A DNA stretch of 8,663 nucleotides from Rhodobacteraceae bacterium UBA2553 (GCA_002340515.1 DDMF01000014.1:28284-36946), one strand, 5' to 3'; shown: positions 1 through 6,580, counted from the first letter of the stretch. Translations and numbers: made by a program. Notes: a model not told the origin generated them from the sequence alone.

Positions 1-345
1 CGGGTGATTTCAGACCACCTGGCGCGGCAAAACCTTCGACTGGACAAACGGTTTGAACTCGACAGTTACCACGCGATTATGTCGATGGTGGCCAAGGGGA
101 TCGGTTGGACGATCCTGACCCCGCTTGGCTATTTTCATGCCCAACGATTCCGCGCGGAAACCGAACTTATCCCGCTGCCGTTTGGGCCGTTGACGCGCCG
201 AATATCGCTGGCGTCCCGACAGGGTGTGTTGGGGGATCTGCCCAAGGACATCGCCACGCAATTGCAAAATATCTTGTCAGATATGGTGGTGACGCCCGCG
301 GTGACGGACACGCCCTGGCTGCGAAATCAGCTGCACCTTTTGTAA
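1..345 (+). CDS. LysR-type transcriptional regulator, C-terminal part (5' end outside window)
   Basis: The frame is open from base 1 and ends at TAA 343-345, giving about 114 residues of a longer protein. The visible part matches the end of a LysR substrate-binding domain: a short helix leading into a stretch reading MVAKGIGWTILTPLGY (the usual 'lVa.G.Gia.lP' segment), then a strand with LIPLPFG and the 'r.i.l..r' pattern, and a last helix (DIATQLQNILSDM). LysR proteins are usually near 300 residues, so about 60% is missing, including the DNA-binding domain. The GTG at 4 is internal, not a start. The gene converges on the aminotransferase with 28 bases between stops, so it is not obviously its divergent regulator. 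Which genes it controls and its effector cannot be told from this fragment. The family call is fairly secure; nothing finer is supported. Confidence 0.8.
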   Translation, partial: RVISDHLARQNLRLDKRFELDSYHAIMSMVAKGIGWTILTPLGYFHAQRFRAETELIPLPFGPLTRRISLASRQGVLGDLPKDIATQLQNILSDMVVTPAVTDTPWLRNQLHLL

Positions 346-373
346 GCGGTTCGCCGGTCTCGCGACATCCAGA

Positions 374-1600
374 TCACCCGTCCAGATCACGCGGCGTTTT
401 TGCGGCGTCTTTGACATCGGCTGCGGCATCCACCAGGGCTGCGGCAATAAAATCGAGCTCGGTCCGTTTCAGACGCACCGGAAGCCGCGTGTCACAGGCG
501 CGCATCAGCATGTCGCGTGTTTGCGGCAATGGGCCTTGATCGGGAATAAACTGCCAATTCCAAAACGCCCGCGCATTGTCTTCGCTCAGGCCAAAAACCT
601 GCACTGAAACACCGCGTTTCTTGGCGGCGACTTGAAAGGCGATGGTTTCTTCGTCGGAAAAGCCAACCAGATTGAACTGAATGGAATCCGGCGCACGGGT
701 TTCTGGTGTAAGCGGGGGGGGCACGTCCAGCCAAGAGCTTTGGTTCAAAAGACCCGCGACATAATCATGATTGCGCAACCCATCTGTGACCCGACGGGCA
801 AGTTCGGGGAGTTGCGGGCGGATCACCGCCGCCGACAGGTTGGACAGGCGGGTGTTATACAGCGGTAACTTATTTTGCCAACGGGCGAAGGCATCAGCCA
901 GTTCAGAGGAGTTTTCGCCCCGCGGCGTTTTGTGTTTTTTCCAATTGTGCTCATAGGCGCCAGACATGATCACCGCGCGGGCGGCAATTTCGGGATCATT
1001 GGTGATCAGGATGCCCCCTTCGCCTGCGTTCAGCATCTTGTAGGATTGAAATGAAAAACAGCCAATTTTCCCGATGGTGCCGATTTTTTGCCCATGCCAA
1101 AGCGTGCCGAGGGAATGGGCGGCATCTTCGATCACCGGAATATTTTGTGCCTCGCACAGGGTCATGATCGCGTCCATATCAGAGGTATGGCCGCGCATAT
1201 GGCTGATAATCACGGCGCCGACCTCTTGGGTCAGCTTGGCTTTGAAATCTTGCATGTCGATGCGGTAATTCTCGGCCACATCCACCAAAACCGGTACGCA
1301 ATCCGCATGCACAACGGAGGATGGCACGGCGGCGAAGGTAAAGGCGGGGATGAGCACTTTGCTGTCGCGGGGAAGATCCAAGGCTTTGAGAGACAGAAAC
1401 AGCGCGGCCGAACAGCTTGCAACCGCCAGCGCGTATTTGGTGCCCATCAATTCAGCGAACTCTGCCTCCAGCAGGGCCACGGGGGCATCGGACGGCGCGG
1501 TGTATCGGAACAGATCACCAGAGGCGAGCAGACGGTCAATTTCTGCGCGGGCAGCTTCGGGGATGGGTTCGGCGTCATAGACGTTCGGGGCAAGCGACAT
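374..1600 (-). CDS. DegT/DnrJ/EryC1/StrS-family PLP-dependent aminotransferase
   Basis: The product is 408 residues, a normal length for this fold-type I family. The expected PLP residues are visible: VIEDAAHS with Asp159 (pairs with the pyridine nitrogen), FSFQSYK with Lys188 as Schiff-base lysine, then GEGG 193-196. The segment VASCSAALFLSLKAL (60-74) fits the phosphate-binding region and PAFTFAAVPSSV (85-96) is typical too. The open frame runs 29 codons further upstream, but I chose the ATG at 1600 because AAAGGAAC lies just before it and the family-like sequence begins there. Known members transaminate keto-sugars or cyclitols with glutamate or glutamine; no nucleotide-sugar, LPS or antibiotic genes are nearby, so the substrate is open. 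A terminator upstream separates it from the synthetase, so it is probably its own transcript. The family call is secure; the role is unknown. Confidence 0.88.
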   Translation of the reverse strand: MSLAPNVYDAEPIPEAARAEIDRLLASGDLFRYTAPSDAPVALLEAEFAELMGTKYALAVASCSAALFLSLKALDLPRDSKVLIPAFTFAAVPSSVVHADCVPVLVDVAENYRIDMQDFKAKLTQEVGAVIISHMRGHTSDMDAIMTLCEAQNIPVIEDAAHSLGTLWHGQKIGTIGKIGCFSFQSYKMLNAGEGGILITNDPEIAARAVIMSGAYEHNWKKHKTPRGENSSELADAFARWQNKLPLYNTRLSNLSAAVIRPQLPELARRVTDGLRNHDYVAGLLNQSSWLDVPPPLTPETRAPDSIQFNLVGFSDEETIAFQVAAKKRGVSVQVFGLSEDNARAFWNWQFIPDQGPLPQTRDMLMRACDTRLPVRLKRTELDFIAAALVDAAADVKDAAKTPRDLDG

Positions 1601-1611
1601 AGTTGTTCCTT

Positions 1612-1626
1612 TTGACATTCGGTCAA
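1612..1626. promoter_or_regulatory. Inverted repeat TTGAC-N5-GTCAA before the aminotransferase start
   Basis: TTGAC (1612-1616) and GTCAA (1622-1626) are perfect inverted 5-base arms with a 5-base spacer, 11 bases upstream of the chosen ATG and overlapping the edge of the Shine-Dalgarno region. This is the size and place expected for a repressor operator, but five-base arms can occur by chance. I saw no convincing -35/-10 pair in the 85 bases between the terminator and the start. Confidence 0.3.
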
Positions 1627-1685
1627 TTTCGATATCCCAAAGAGACATTTCGGAAATTCTAAAGGGAAATCCTCTATCATGCCAC

Positions 1686-1717
1686 AAAAAACCCCGCCGA
1701 ACGGATGTGCGGCGGGG
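1686..1717 (-). terminator. Rho-independent terminator after the gamma-glutamyl ligase gene
   Basis: Read on the minus strand, a perfect 8-bp GC-rich stem (CCCCGCCG / CGGCGGGG, plus-strand arms 1692-1699 and 1710-1717, 10-base loop) is followed directly by six T residues (plus-strand A 1686-1691). It lies 44 bases past the synthetase stop. This is a textbook intrinsic terminator and the clearest transcription boundary in the window. It implies the aminotransferase needs its own promoter. Confidence 0.9.
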
Positions 1718-1760
1718 AGTTGCGCCATCTTAAAGGGCGCTTGTCATAGACCTGTCCTGT

Positions 1761-3140
1761 TTAGACATTCAAAAGCAAATGCTCGCGCTCCCATGGGCTG
1801 ATCACTTGCAGAAATTCTTCGTACTCAGTGCGCTTGACGATGGAATAGACGCGGGCGAATTCCGGGCCAAGCACGTCTTGCATCTTCTTTGACTCGTCAA
1901 AAATGTCGAGCGCCGAAGCAAGGTCGCGCGAAATCGCTTCGTCCCCTTCATAGGCATCGCCTTTGTAAAGCTCGGTCGGTTGCTCTTTTTCCAACAAACC
2001 AAGATAGCCGGCGGCCAAGGACGCGGCGATGCCCAGATAGGGGTTGCAATCCATCCCGGCGATGCGATTTTCAACCCGGCGTGCGTTGGGCGAGGACAAC
2101 GGCACGCGGATGCCCGTTGTGCGGTTGTCGCGGCCCCATTCAAGGTTGATCGGTGCGGCGTTGTCTTTCACATACCGACGATAGGAGTTCACATAGGGCG
2201 CAAGCATGGCGACTGCTGCGGGTAGGTGGTTTTGCATGCCCGCGATAAAGTGGAAAAACGCATCCGTTTCTTCACCATCGGCACCGGAGAAGATGTTTTT
2301 CCCGGTTTTGATGTCCAGCACCGAGTGGTGGATATGCATCGCAGAACCGGGTTCTTCGGCAATCGGTTTGGCCATAAAGGTGGCGTAGCATTCGTGGCGC
2401 AAAGCGGCCTCGCGGATCAGGCGTTTGAAGAAAAACACCTCATCTGCCAGTTTGATCGGGTCGCCGTGGACCAGATTGATTTCCAGCTGACCGGCGCCGC
2501 CCTCTTGGGTGATGCCGTCGATTTCAAACCCTTGCGCTTCGGCAAAGTCATAAATGTCGTCGATCACCGGGCCGAATTCATCCACGGCCGTCATCGAATA
2601 GGCCTGACGGGCCGCCGCAGGACGGCCAGAACGGCCCATCATCGGTTCGATTTTCTTGGCTGGATCCAGATTGCGGGCGACCAGATAAAACTCCATCTCT
2701 GGGGCAACAACCGGTTCCCAGCCTTTGGCGCGGTACAGGTCCACGACCCGGCGCAGCACATTGCGCGGCGAAAACGGAATTGGCTGGCCATTGCGATCAA
2801 ACGCATCATGGATCACCTGAAGCGTCCAATCCCCGGTCCAGGGGGCCGCTTTTGCAGTGCTCATATCCGGGCGCAAGATCATGTCGCGTTCAAGAAAGCC
2901 CTCATCCCCGGCGGCTTCGCCCCAATCGCCAGTGATGGTTTGATAAAAGATGCTGTCGGGCAGGTGAAAATACTCCTGCCGCCCAAATTTGGCGGCAGGA
3001 ACAGCCTTCCCACGGGCAATGCCGGGCAGGTCAGAAATGATACATTCAACTTCGTCCAGTCGATGTCCTTCCAGAAAATCCTTGGCAGATTCCGGCAAAT
3101 TCTCCATCCATGTGGAGGTTGTCTTATCTTGGGCAGCCAT
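1761..3140 (-). CDS. Glutamine synthetase-family gamma-glutamyl ligase, PuuA-like
   Basis: This 459-residue protein belongs to the type I glutamine synthetase fold and most resembles gamma-glutamylputrescine synthetase (E. coli PuuA, 472 residues), which joins glutamate to an amine using ATP in the cytoplasm. Visible active-site elements are SDLPG..RGK (36-45), Glu148 and Glu150 in PEMEFYL, Glu213 and Glu220 in QEGGAGQLE, His269 in GSAMHIHHS, NSYRR (318-322), NRTTGIRVP (339-347), and Glu357/Arg359 in RVENR. In true glutamine synthetase a Glu in 'GYEAP' helps bind ammonium; here the segment is DNAAP (326-330), so that Glu is Ala328, and PuuA also lacks it. This points to an amine acceptor rather than ammonia. 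AAGGAG lies seven bases before the ATG, which overlaps the upstream stop as TGATG, so the two genes are translated together. The exact amine is unknown. Confidence 0.9.
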   Translation of the reverse strand: MAAQDKTTSTWMENLPESAKDFLEGHRLDEVECIISDLPGIARGKAVPAAKFGRQEYFHLPDSIFYQTITGDWGEAAGDEGFLERDMILRPDMSTAKAAPWTGDWTLQVIHDAFDRNGQPIPFSPRNVLRRVVDLYRAKGWEPVVAPEMEFYLVARNLDPAKKIEPMMGRSGRPAAARQAYSMTAVDEFGPVIDDIYDFAEAQGFEIDGITQEGGAGQLEINLVHGDPIKLADEVFFFKRLIREAALRHECYATFMAKPIAEEPGSAMHIHHSVLDIKTGKNIFSGADGEETDAFFHFIAGMQNHLPAAVAMLAPYVNSYRRYVKDNAAPINLEWGRDNRTTGIRVPLSSPNARRVENRIAGMDCNPYLGIAASLAAGYLGLLEKEQPTELYKGDAYEGDEAISRDLASALDIFDESKKMQDVLGPEFARVYSIVKRTEYEEFLQVISPWEREHLLLNV

Positions 3141-3820
3141 CAGTTGGCTCCTTTTTTCAATATTTCAGCCATGCGATCCGCAAAAGATGCGTTGTCGGTG
3201 GCGGTGTTTAAGTTTTCTGTGGCTTGATCAAGCAAAGCATCGGGCACATTTCCACGCCCGCGATGTTCGATCAGGCCAGCGACCAGTGGGGCCGTGAACT
3301 CTGGATGGGGTTGAATGGTCAGGATTTTATCCCCGTATATCAGTGCTGCATTCGCACAAAAGTCGGTGGATGCAATCACTTCGGCACCGTCGGGCAATTC
3401 TGTGACCTGATCCTGATGCCACGCGTTCAGAGCGAGCGTTTCATCCGCGAATTTATATTCCTGACGTCCGATGGACCAACCACCATCGAATTTTTCGACC
3501 TTGCCACCAAGGGCTTGTGCAATGATCTGATGGCCAAAGCACACGCCGACCAAAGGCTGGCCTTTGTCGCGGATGTCGCGCACCAGTTGCTCCAGCGGCG
3601 GGATCCAGTTGTGATCCTCATAGGCGCCGTGTTTTGACCCTGTGATCAGCCAACCATCGGCGGCGTCCAGGTCGGGTGGAAAGATGCCATCCACCACTGA
3701 GAAGATTTCAAAATCAAAGCCATGTCCGCCCAAAAGATGCGTGAACATTTCGCCGTAGTCTCCAACCGTTTCGCGCAGTTCATCGGGCGAATGGCCAGCT
3801 TGTAGGATGCCAATCCTCAT
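3140..3820 (-). CDS. Class I glutamine amidotransferase-like protein (GuaA-type GATase domain), possible gamma-glutamyl hydrolase
   Basis: The 226-residue protein is a stand-alone class I amidotransferase domain (COG0518 type). The nucleophile elbow is VGVCFGHQ with Cys94, and the other catalytic residues are His172 and Glu174 in QPHPEF. NAWHQDQV (132-139) and GWSIGRQEY (114-122) are typical of the GuaA-like branch. No synthetase domain follows, so it is not GMP synthase. These enzymes cleave the gamma-glutamyl amide bond of glutamine or related compounds. Because it overlaps a PuuA-like ligase by one base, it may serve as the hydrolase of the pathway, as PuuD does in E. coli, although PuuD belongs to another branch (peptidase C26). 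The start is backed only by a weak GGTGA close to the ATG; no better in-frame start was seen. A 16-bp palindrome lies 9-24 bases upstream of the start codon. The fold is certain; the substrate is inferred. Confidence 0.85.
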   Translation of the reverse strand: MRIGILQAGHSPDELRETVGDYGEMFTHLLGGHGFDFEIFSVVDGIFPPDLDAADGWLITGSKHGAYEDHNWIPPLEQLVRDIRDKGQPLVGVCFGHQIIAQALGGKVEKFDGGWSIGRQEYKFADETLALNAWHQDQVTELPDGAEVIASTDFCANAALIYGDKILTIQPHPEFTAPLVAGLIEHRGRGNVPDALLDQATENLNTATDNASFADRMAEILKKGAN

Positions 3821-3828
3821 GAGTCACC

Positions 3829-3844
3829 AAATTTGATCAAATTT
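3829..3844. promoter_or_regulatory. Perfect 16-bp palindrome AAATTTGATCAAATTT, likely operator
   Basis: All 16 bases are self-complementary, centred on GATC, and the site ends nine bases before the amidotransferase ATG. A regulator bound here would cover the start of the transcript and the ribosome-binding region. A shorter relative, GCTTGATCAAGC (3222-3233), sharing the core TTGATCAA, lies inside the amidotransferase gene. I do not recognise the cognate protein; no regulator gene adjoins this operon. Confidence 0.6.
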
Positions 3845-3853
3845 CACATCGCC

Positions 3854-3882
3854 AACCTAGAGGAGCAAATCTGATCGGGCAA
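3854..3882 (-). promoter_or_regulatory. Possible sigma-70-type promoter for the amidotransferase-ligase unit
   Basis: On the minus strand, TTGCCC (plus 3877-3882) and TAGGTT (plus 3854-3859) are separated by 17 bases. Transcription would then start near 3847, immediately before the 16-bp palindrome, which is a sensible place for repression. The -10 match is mediocre, so this is tentative; the surrounding AT-rich 3900-3990 region could hold another promoter. Confidence 0.3.
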
Positions 3883-3960
3883 GAGGCATTGCGACAGAAA
3901 GTAAAAATCATGATAAGTGTTTGAAAAACATGTGCATTAAAGAAACATGCTATGAAAAAT

Positions 3961-4038
3961 CATGTCGGATCTGAAATAATGACATGCTACAGATCGCGCA
4001 ACGGAATAGAGCGCCCCCGGTCGAGAGCGCTCTTTTTT
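3961..4038 (+). other. Structured intergenic stretch ending in a plus-strand terminator-like hairpin; possible small RNA 3' end
   Basis: This part of the 241-base gap holds overlapping inverted repeats CATGTC/GACATG (3961-3966, 3981-3986) and GATCTG/CAGATC (3968-3973, 3990-3995). These are followed by a 7-bp stem AGAGCGC/GCGCTCT (4008-4014, 4027-4033) that runs into six T residues (4033-4038). Read on the plus strand it looks like a folded RNA ending at an intrinsic terminator, yet no plus-strand protein gene lies upstream within 3.6 kb. No good plus-strand promoter was found. It may instead stop antisense transcription before it enters the transporter operon, or mark the 3' end of that operon despite lacking a T tract in that direction. 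Confidence 0.4.
4008..4038 (+). terminator. Intrinsic terminator-like hairpin, plus-strand orientation
   Basis: The stem AGAGCGC/GCGCTCT has a 12-base loop and the T6 tract begins at its last pair. The T tract exists only in the plus direction; on the minus strand the hairpin is followed by ATTCCG, so it is not a canonical terminator for the permease gene that ends 23 bases away. Confidence 0.5.
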
Positions 4039-4061
4039 GTTACGATCTGGCCGAAGTTTGG

Positions 4062-4868
4062 TCAGCGAAACAGGTTGAATTGCAGCCTGATTTTCTTGCG
4101 CCGTTCCTGGGGCAAGTGCCGGTTCAGATGCTTGTTTGCCGCGCCAAAGATTGTGATCACCACCAAGGTCAGCAGTATGAAATAGAAGGCAAGGATCGGA
4201 TAAGGCACAAAGGGGTTAAAGGTCTTATCCGCAAAATAGCTGGCGTAATAGAGCGCATCCCCACGTTGCTGCCAAACCGGAAAGCTTGAGAAGGAGACAA
4301 GTGCGGTTGCATGGAACAGAAAGATGGCTTCGTTGGTATATGACGGCCATGCAAGGCGCAGCATGGTTGGCCATGTGATCCGCTTGAACCGGGTCCAACC
4401 CATGATGCCGTATGCATCCGCAGCCTCCAGATCGCCTTTGGGAATAGACCGTAAAGCGCCATAAAAGATCTCGGCCGAATAAGCAGAAGTGTTGCAAAAG
4501 AGAACAAGCGTCGCCCCAAGCCAAGAGGCAGTTAGCGGTTGCAGCACAGGCACGCTTTGTTTCAGCGATAAAAACACCGCGTAGGCAAAGAAGAACTGAA
4601 TGAACAAGGGGGATCCGCGGAACACATAGATGAAGAACTCGGCTGGTTTTTGCAGCCATTTGTTTTCACTGTTTTTCGCCATCGCCAATCCGGTGGCGGC
4701 GAAAAAGCCAAAGATGATCGCCACCAGCCCGTAATAGATGTTCCAGATCATCCCGGATCCGATCAGGGTGAAATGCTCACACAGCGTAAAATCTGTACGT
4801 GGCAGCATGCGTTCGCCGTAACCGATGGACCGAAAGGCAAAATTCTGGATGGTCTCTGTACAGCTCAT
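4062..4868 (-). CDS. Polar amino-acid ABC transporter permease (HisM-like)
   Basis: The product is a 268-residue inner-membrane permease of the His/Glu/Gln/Arg/opine importer family. Hydrophobic segments are visible near 38-63, 88-102, 116-135, 182-196 and 223-242, in keeping with the five-helix layout of this family. The cytoplasmic EAA loop that docks on the ATPase is at 137-180: GALRSIPKGDLEAADAYGIMG, ending in a proline-containing helix. The ATG overlaps the TGA of the upstream permease (ATGA, four bases), and AAGGAAGG lies seven bases before it, so the two are translationally coupled and probably form a heterodimer. The C terminus is basic (RRKKIR). It is the last gene of the transporter set. 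The family call is secure; the substrate cannot be read from the permease. Confidence 0.9.
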   Translation of the reverse strand: MSCTETIQNFAFRSIGYGERMLPRTDFTLCEHFTLIGSGMIWNIYYGLVAIIFGFFAATGLAMAKNSENKWLQKPAEFFIYVFRGSPLFIQFFFAYAVFLSLKQSVPVLQPLTASWLGATLVLFCNTSAYSAEIFYGALRSIPKGDLEAADAYGIMGWTRFKRITWPTMLRLAWPSYTNEAIFLFHATALVSFSSFPVWQQRGDALYYASYFADKTFNPFVPYPILAFYFILLTLVVITIFGAANKHLNRHLPQERRKKIRLQFNLFR

Positions 4869-5749
4869 TGTGCGGCCTTCCTTTGGGCTTCACCGGCGGC
4901 CGTGGCTTGGCCATGAGAAAGCCGGGCAGAGATGCGTTTGAACACGCGTTCTGACAGGCTGGTAAAGGCGAGGTAAAACACCAAAAGCCCAAAGAAATAC
5001 TGCATATGCCAGTTTCCGTGCGGATAGTCAGAGAATTTGGCGGTTTTGGTCGCCCCCAATTCGCGGGCCCAATAGACCACATCCTCTACCCCCAGCAGGA
5101 ACAACAGCGGAGTGGCTTTGATCAGGATCATCCACAGGTTTGACAGTCCGGGCAGGGCATAGGTCCACATTTGTGGCACCAAGATACGCCAGAATGTTTG
5201 ACGATGTGACATGCCATACGCTTCGGCAGTTTCCATCTGGGCACGTGGGACGGCCTGCATCGCGCCGAATAGCACATTGGCCGCAAAGGCCCCAAACACG
5301 ATGGCAAAGGTAAGAACAGCCAGTGAAAACCCATACGCCTCATGGATCCATTGCGCTGAGCTGGACAGGGGCAGCTTTGCCGCGTCACAGACAATAAAAT
5401 CGCTGCCCTGACGGATTGGATGATCCCAATCCGGGCATTTCACCTTGTGTCGCATCCATTCAAAGGCTTGGTCCAGCGCGATCACGAAAAACAGGAAAAA
5501 GGCAATGTCGGGCACACCGCGCACAATCGCGGTATAACTTTTGCCCAACCAGCGAATGGGGGCAATGCGCGCACGTGCCGCAGAGGCCCCGGCAAATCCA
5601 AACAAAAGCGCCACCGGCGCGGTGATTGCCAACAGCGCCAACACTGTGCCGAAAGAGGCATAGAAAGACATATGCTTGCCTGTGGTCAGGTAGCAGGACA
5701 ACCACTTCAGGCCATCCAATGTCGAAGGATCGGTGCAGTAGGAAAACAT
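4865..5749 (-). CDS. Polar amino-acid ABC transporter permease (HisQ-like) with enlarged periplasmic loop
   Basis: The product is a 294-residue inner-membrane permease, clearly longer than HisQ (about 228). A first membrane segment lies at 31-55 and a second near 80-95. The EAA loop at 162-204 (GAMQAVPRAQMETAEAYGMS and on) contacts the ATPase. Much of the extra length is a hydrophilic stretch at about 97-139 between the second and third membrane segments, which family topology places in the periplasm; it carries Cys105 and Cys121, which could pair there. A second long loop (about 222-249) precedes the last helix. No Shine-Dalgarno sequence is seen before the ATG at 5749; an internal ATG (Met27) is possible, but residues 1-26 look like real protein (LDGLKWLSCYLTTGKH). 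It is followed by the second permease with an ATGA overlap. Confidence 0.88.
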   Translation of the reverse strand: MFSYCTDPSTLDGLKWLSCYLTTGKHMSFYASFGTVLALLAITAPVALLFGFAGASAARARIAPIRWLGKSYTAIVRGVPDIAFFLFFVIALDQAFEWMRHKVKCPDWDHPIRQGSDFIVCDAAKLPLSSSAQWIHEAYGFSLAVLTFAIVFGAFAANVLFGAMQAVPRAQMETAEAYGMSHRQTFWRILVPQMWTYALPGLSNLWMILIKATPLLFLLGVEDVVYWARELGATKTAKFSDYPHGNWHMQYFFGLLVFYLAFTSLSERVFKRISARLSHGQATAAGEAQRKAAQ

Positions 5750-5826
5750 CGCAAGAACCGGACGGAAAGGGGCTTTGGTCTTCTGTTTCGATCGTGAAAC
5801 GTCACACGTGGGCCGGGTGTAATATA

Positions 5827-5849
5827 GGGCCCGCCCATTGGGCAGGCCC
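5827..5849 (-). promoter_or_regulatory. Strong intergenic hairpin between binding-protein and permease genes
   Basis: GGGCC-C-GCCC (5827-5836) pairs with GGGC-A-GGCCC (5840-5849), nine GC-rich pairs with one mismatch and a three-base loop. It begins 21 bases after the binding-protein stop. Only TATATTA follows on the minus strand, so it is more likely a partial terminator or a 3' mRNA-stabilising structure than a full stop. Such hairpins commonly let the binding protein be made in excess over the permeases. A weaker repeat, GTTTC-N6-GAAAC (5785-5800), lies between it and the permease start. Confidence 0.65.
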
Positions 5850-5869
5850 CGGTGTTTACAAAGGTCAGA

Positions 5870-6580
5870 TTACCACTGAGTGGACACTTCCCACTTGGCG
5901 ATCAGGGTGTTCAATGAACCATCGTCTTTCATCGACTGGATGGCCGCGTCAAACTTGGCGCGCAGCTCAGGATCGCTTTCGCGCAGGCCCATGCCAACGC
6001 CGCCGCCAATGGCTTCCATACGCTCAAGCATCACCAGACCGTCTTGGCCAACCATTGTGTCGAGGAAGCTTTTGTCGGCCAGAACCGCGTCAGCTTCGCC
6101 GTTTTTCACAGCAGCAACAGTTTCTTCCGGGGTTGCGAATTCAACCAATGTCCAACCCTGAGCGGCGACAAAGCCTGCCTGAATGGTGGTGGCTTGGGCC
6201 GCAATAACGCCGCCTTCCAAGTTCACGTCAGCGGACATGGCGGCATAAGCCGAAGGATCAGCAGGGGTGTAAGCTTGTGTGAAATCAATGACTTCATCGC
6301 GTTCAGGCGTGATCGACATGCCCGCGATGATGGTGTCATAGTTTGAGGATACGAGGTTCGGGATAATGCTGTCCCACTCGTTTTTCACCCAAGTACATTC
6401 CAGTTCAGCACGTTTGCACAGCTCGTCACCCAACTCGCGCTCAAAGCCGTCGATCTCGCCAGCATCATTTACAAAGTTCCAAGGTGCGTATGCGCCTTCG
6501 GTGCCCATACGTACGGTGTCTGCCATGGCGAAGCTGGCTGTCATGGCCAATGCCGTTGTGGTCAGGATCAGTTTTTTCAT
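5870..6580 (-). CDS. Periplasmic amino-acid-binding protein (SBP family 3, HisJ/LAO-like)
   Basis: The 236-residue precursor begins with a Sec signal peptide (MKKLILTTTALAMTASFAMA, cut after Ala20 at an AxA site), so the mature protein of about 216 residues is periplasmic. It delivers ligand to the two permeases. The family-3 core is clear: TEGAYAPWNF near the mature N terminus, then DGFERELGDELCKR, and MSITPERDEVIDFTQAY (88-104), in which Arg94 aligns with the arginine that binds the ligand's alpha-carboxylate. Cys55 and Cys62 have the same spacing as the disulfide cysteines of HisJ/LAO, supporting a basic amino-acid-type receptor. GMGLRESDPELRAKFD is also HisJ-like. AGGGAG precedes the ATG with good spacing. 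It lies 40 bases after the ATPase gene and is followed by a strong hairpin. The ligand is probably cationic or polar, but is not proven. Confidence 0.92.
   Translation of the reverse strand: MKKLILTTTALAMTASFAMADTVRMGTEGAYAPWNFVNDAGEIDGFERELGDELCKRAELECTWVKNEWDSIIPNLVSSNYDTIIAGMSITPERDEVIDFTQAYTPADPSAYAAMSADVNLEGGVIAAQATTIQAGFVAAQGWTLVEFATPEETVAAVKNGEADAVLADKSFLDTMVGQDGLVMLERMEAIGGGVGMGLRESDPELRAKFDAAIQSMKDDGSLNTLIAKWEVSTQW

Noticed and set aside
1088..1615. Plus-strand open frame of 175 codons opposite the aminotransferase
   Set aside because: It is complementary to the PLP-binding part of the aminotransferase, with no family signature or ribosome-binding site.
1601..1687. Longer start (1687) for the aminotransferase
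   Set aside because: The extra 29 codons begin beside the T tract of the upstream terminator, do not look like the family, and the internal ATG at 1600 has a good ribosome-binding site.
2226..3227. Long open frame on the plus strand opposite the ligase gene (333 codons)
   Set aside because: It is the antisense shadow of a strongly conserved glutamine synthetase-family gene; its translation has no recognisable motif and is rich in residues expected from reversed codons.
3829..3844. FNR/FixK-type box in the TTGATCAA palindrome
   Set aside because: FNR-type sites have four bases between TTGAT and ATCAA; here the halves abut directly, so the spacing is wrong.
3877..3892. Sigma-54 promoter (GG...GC) in the gap before the amidotransferase
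   Set aside because: The GG and GC pairs in GGGCAAGAGGCATTGC are 11 or 12 bases apart rather than 10, and the orientation points away from the gene.
4008..4033. Hairpin as the normal intrinsic terminator of the second permease gene
   Set aside because: On the minus strand the stem is followed by ATTCCG with no T tract; the T run lies on the other side, so it is canonical only for plus-strand transcription.
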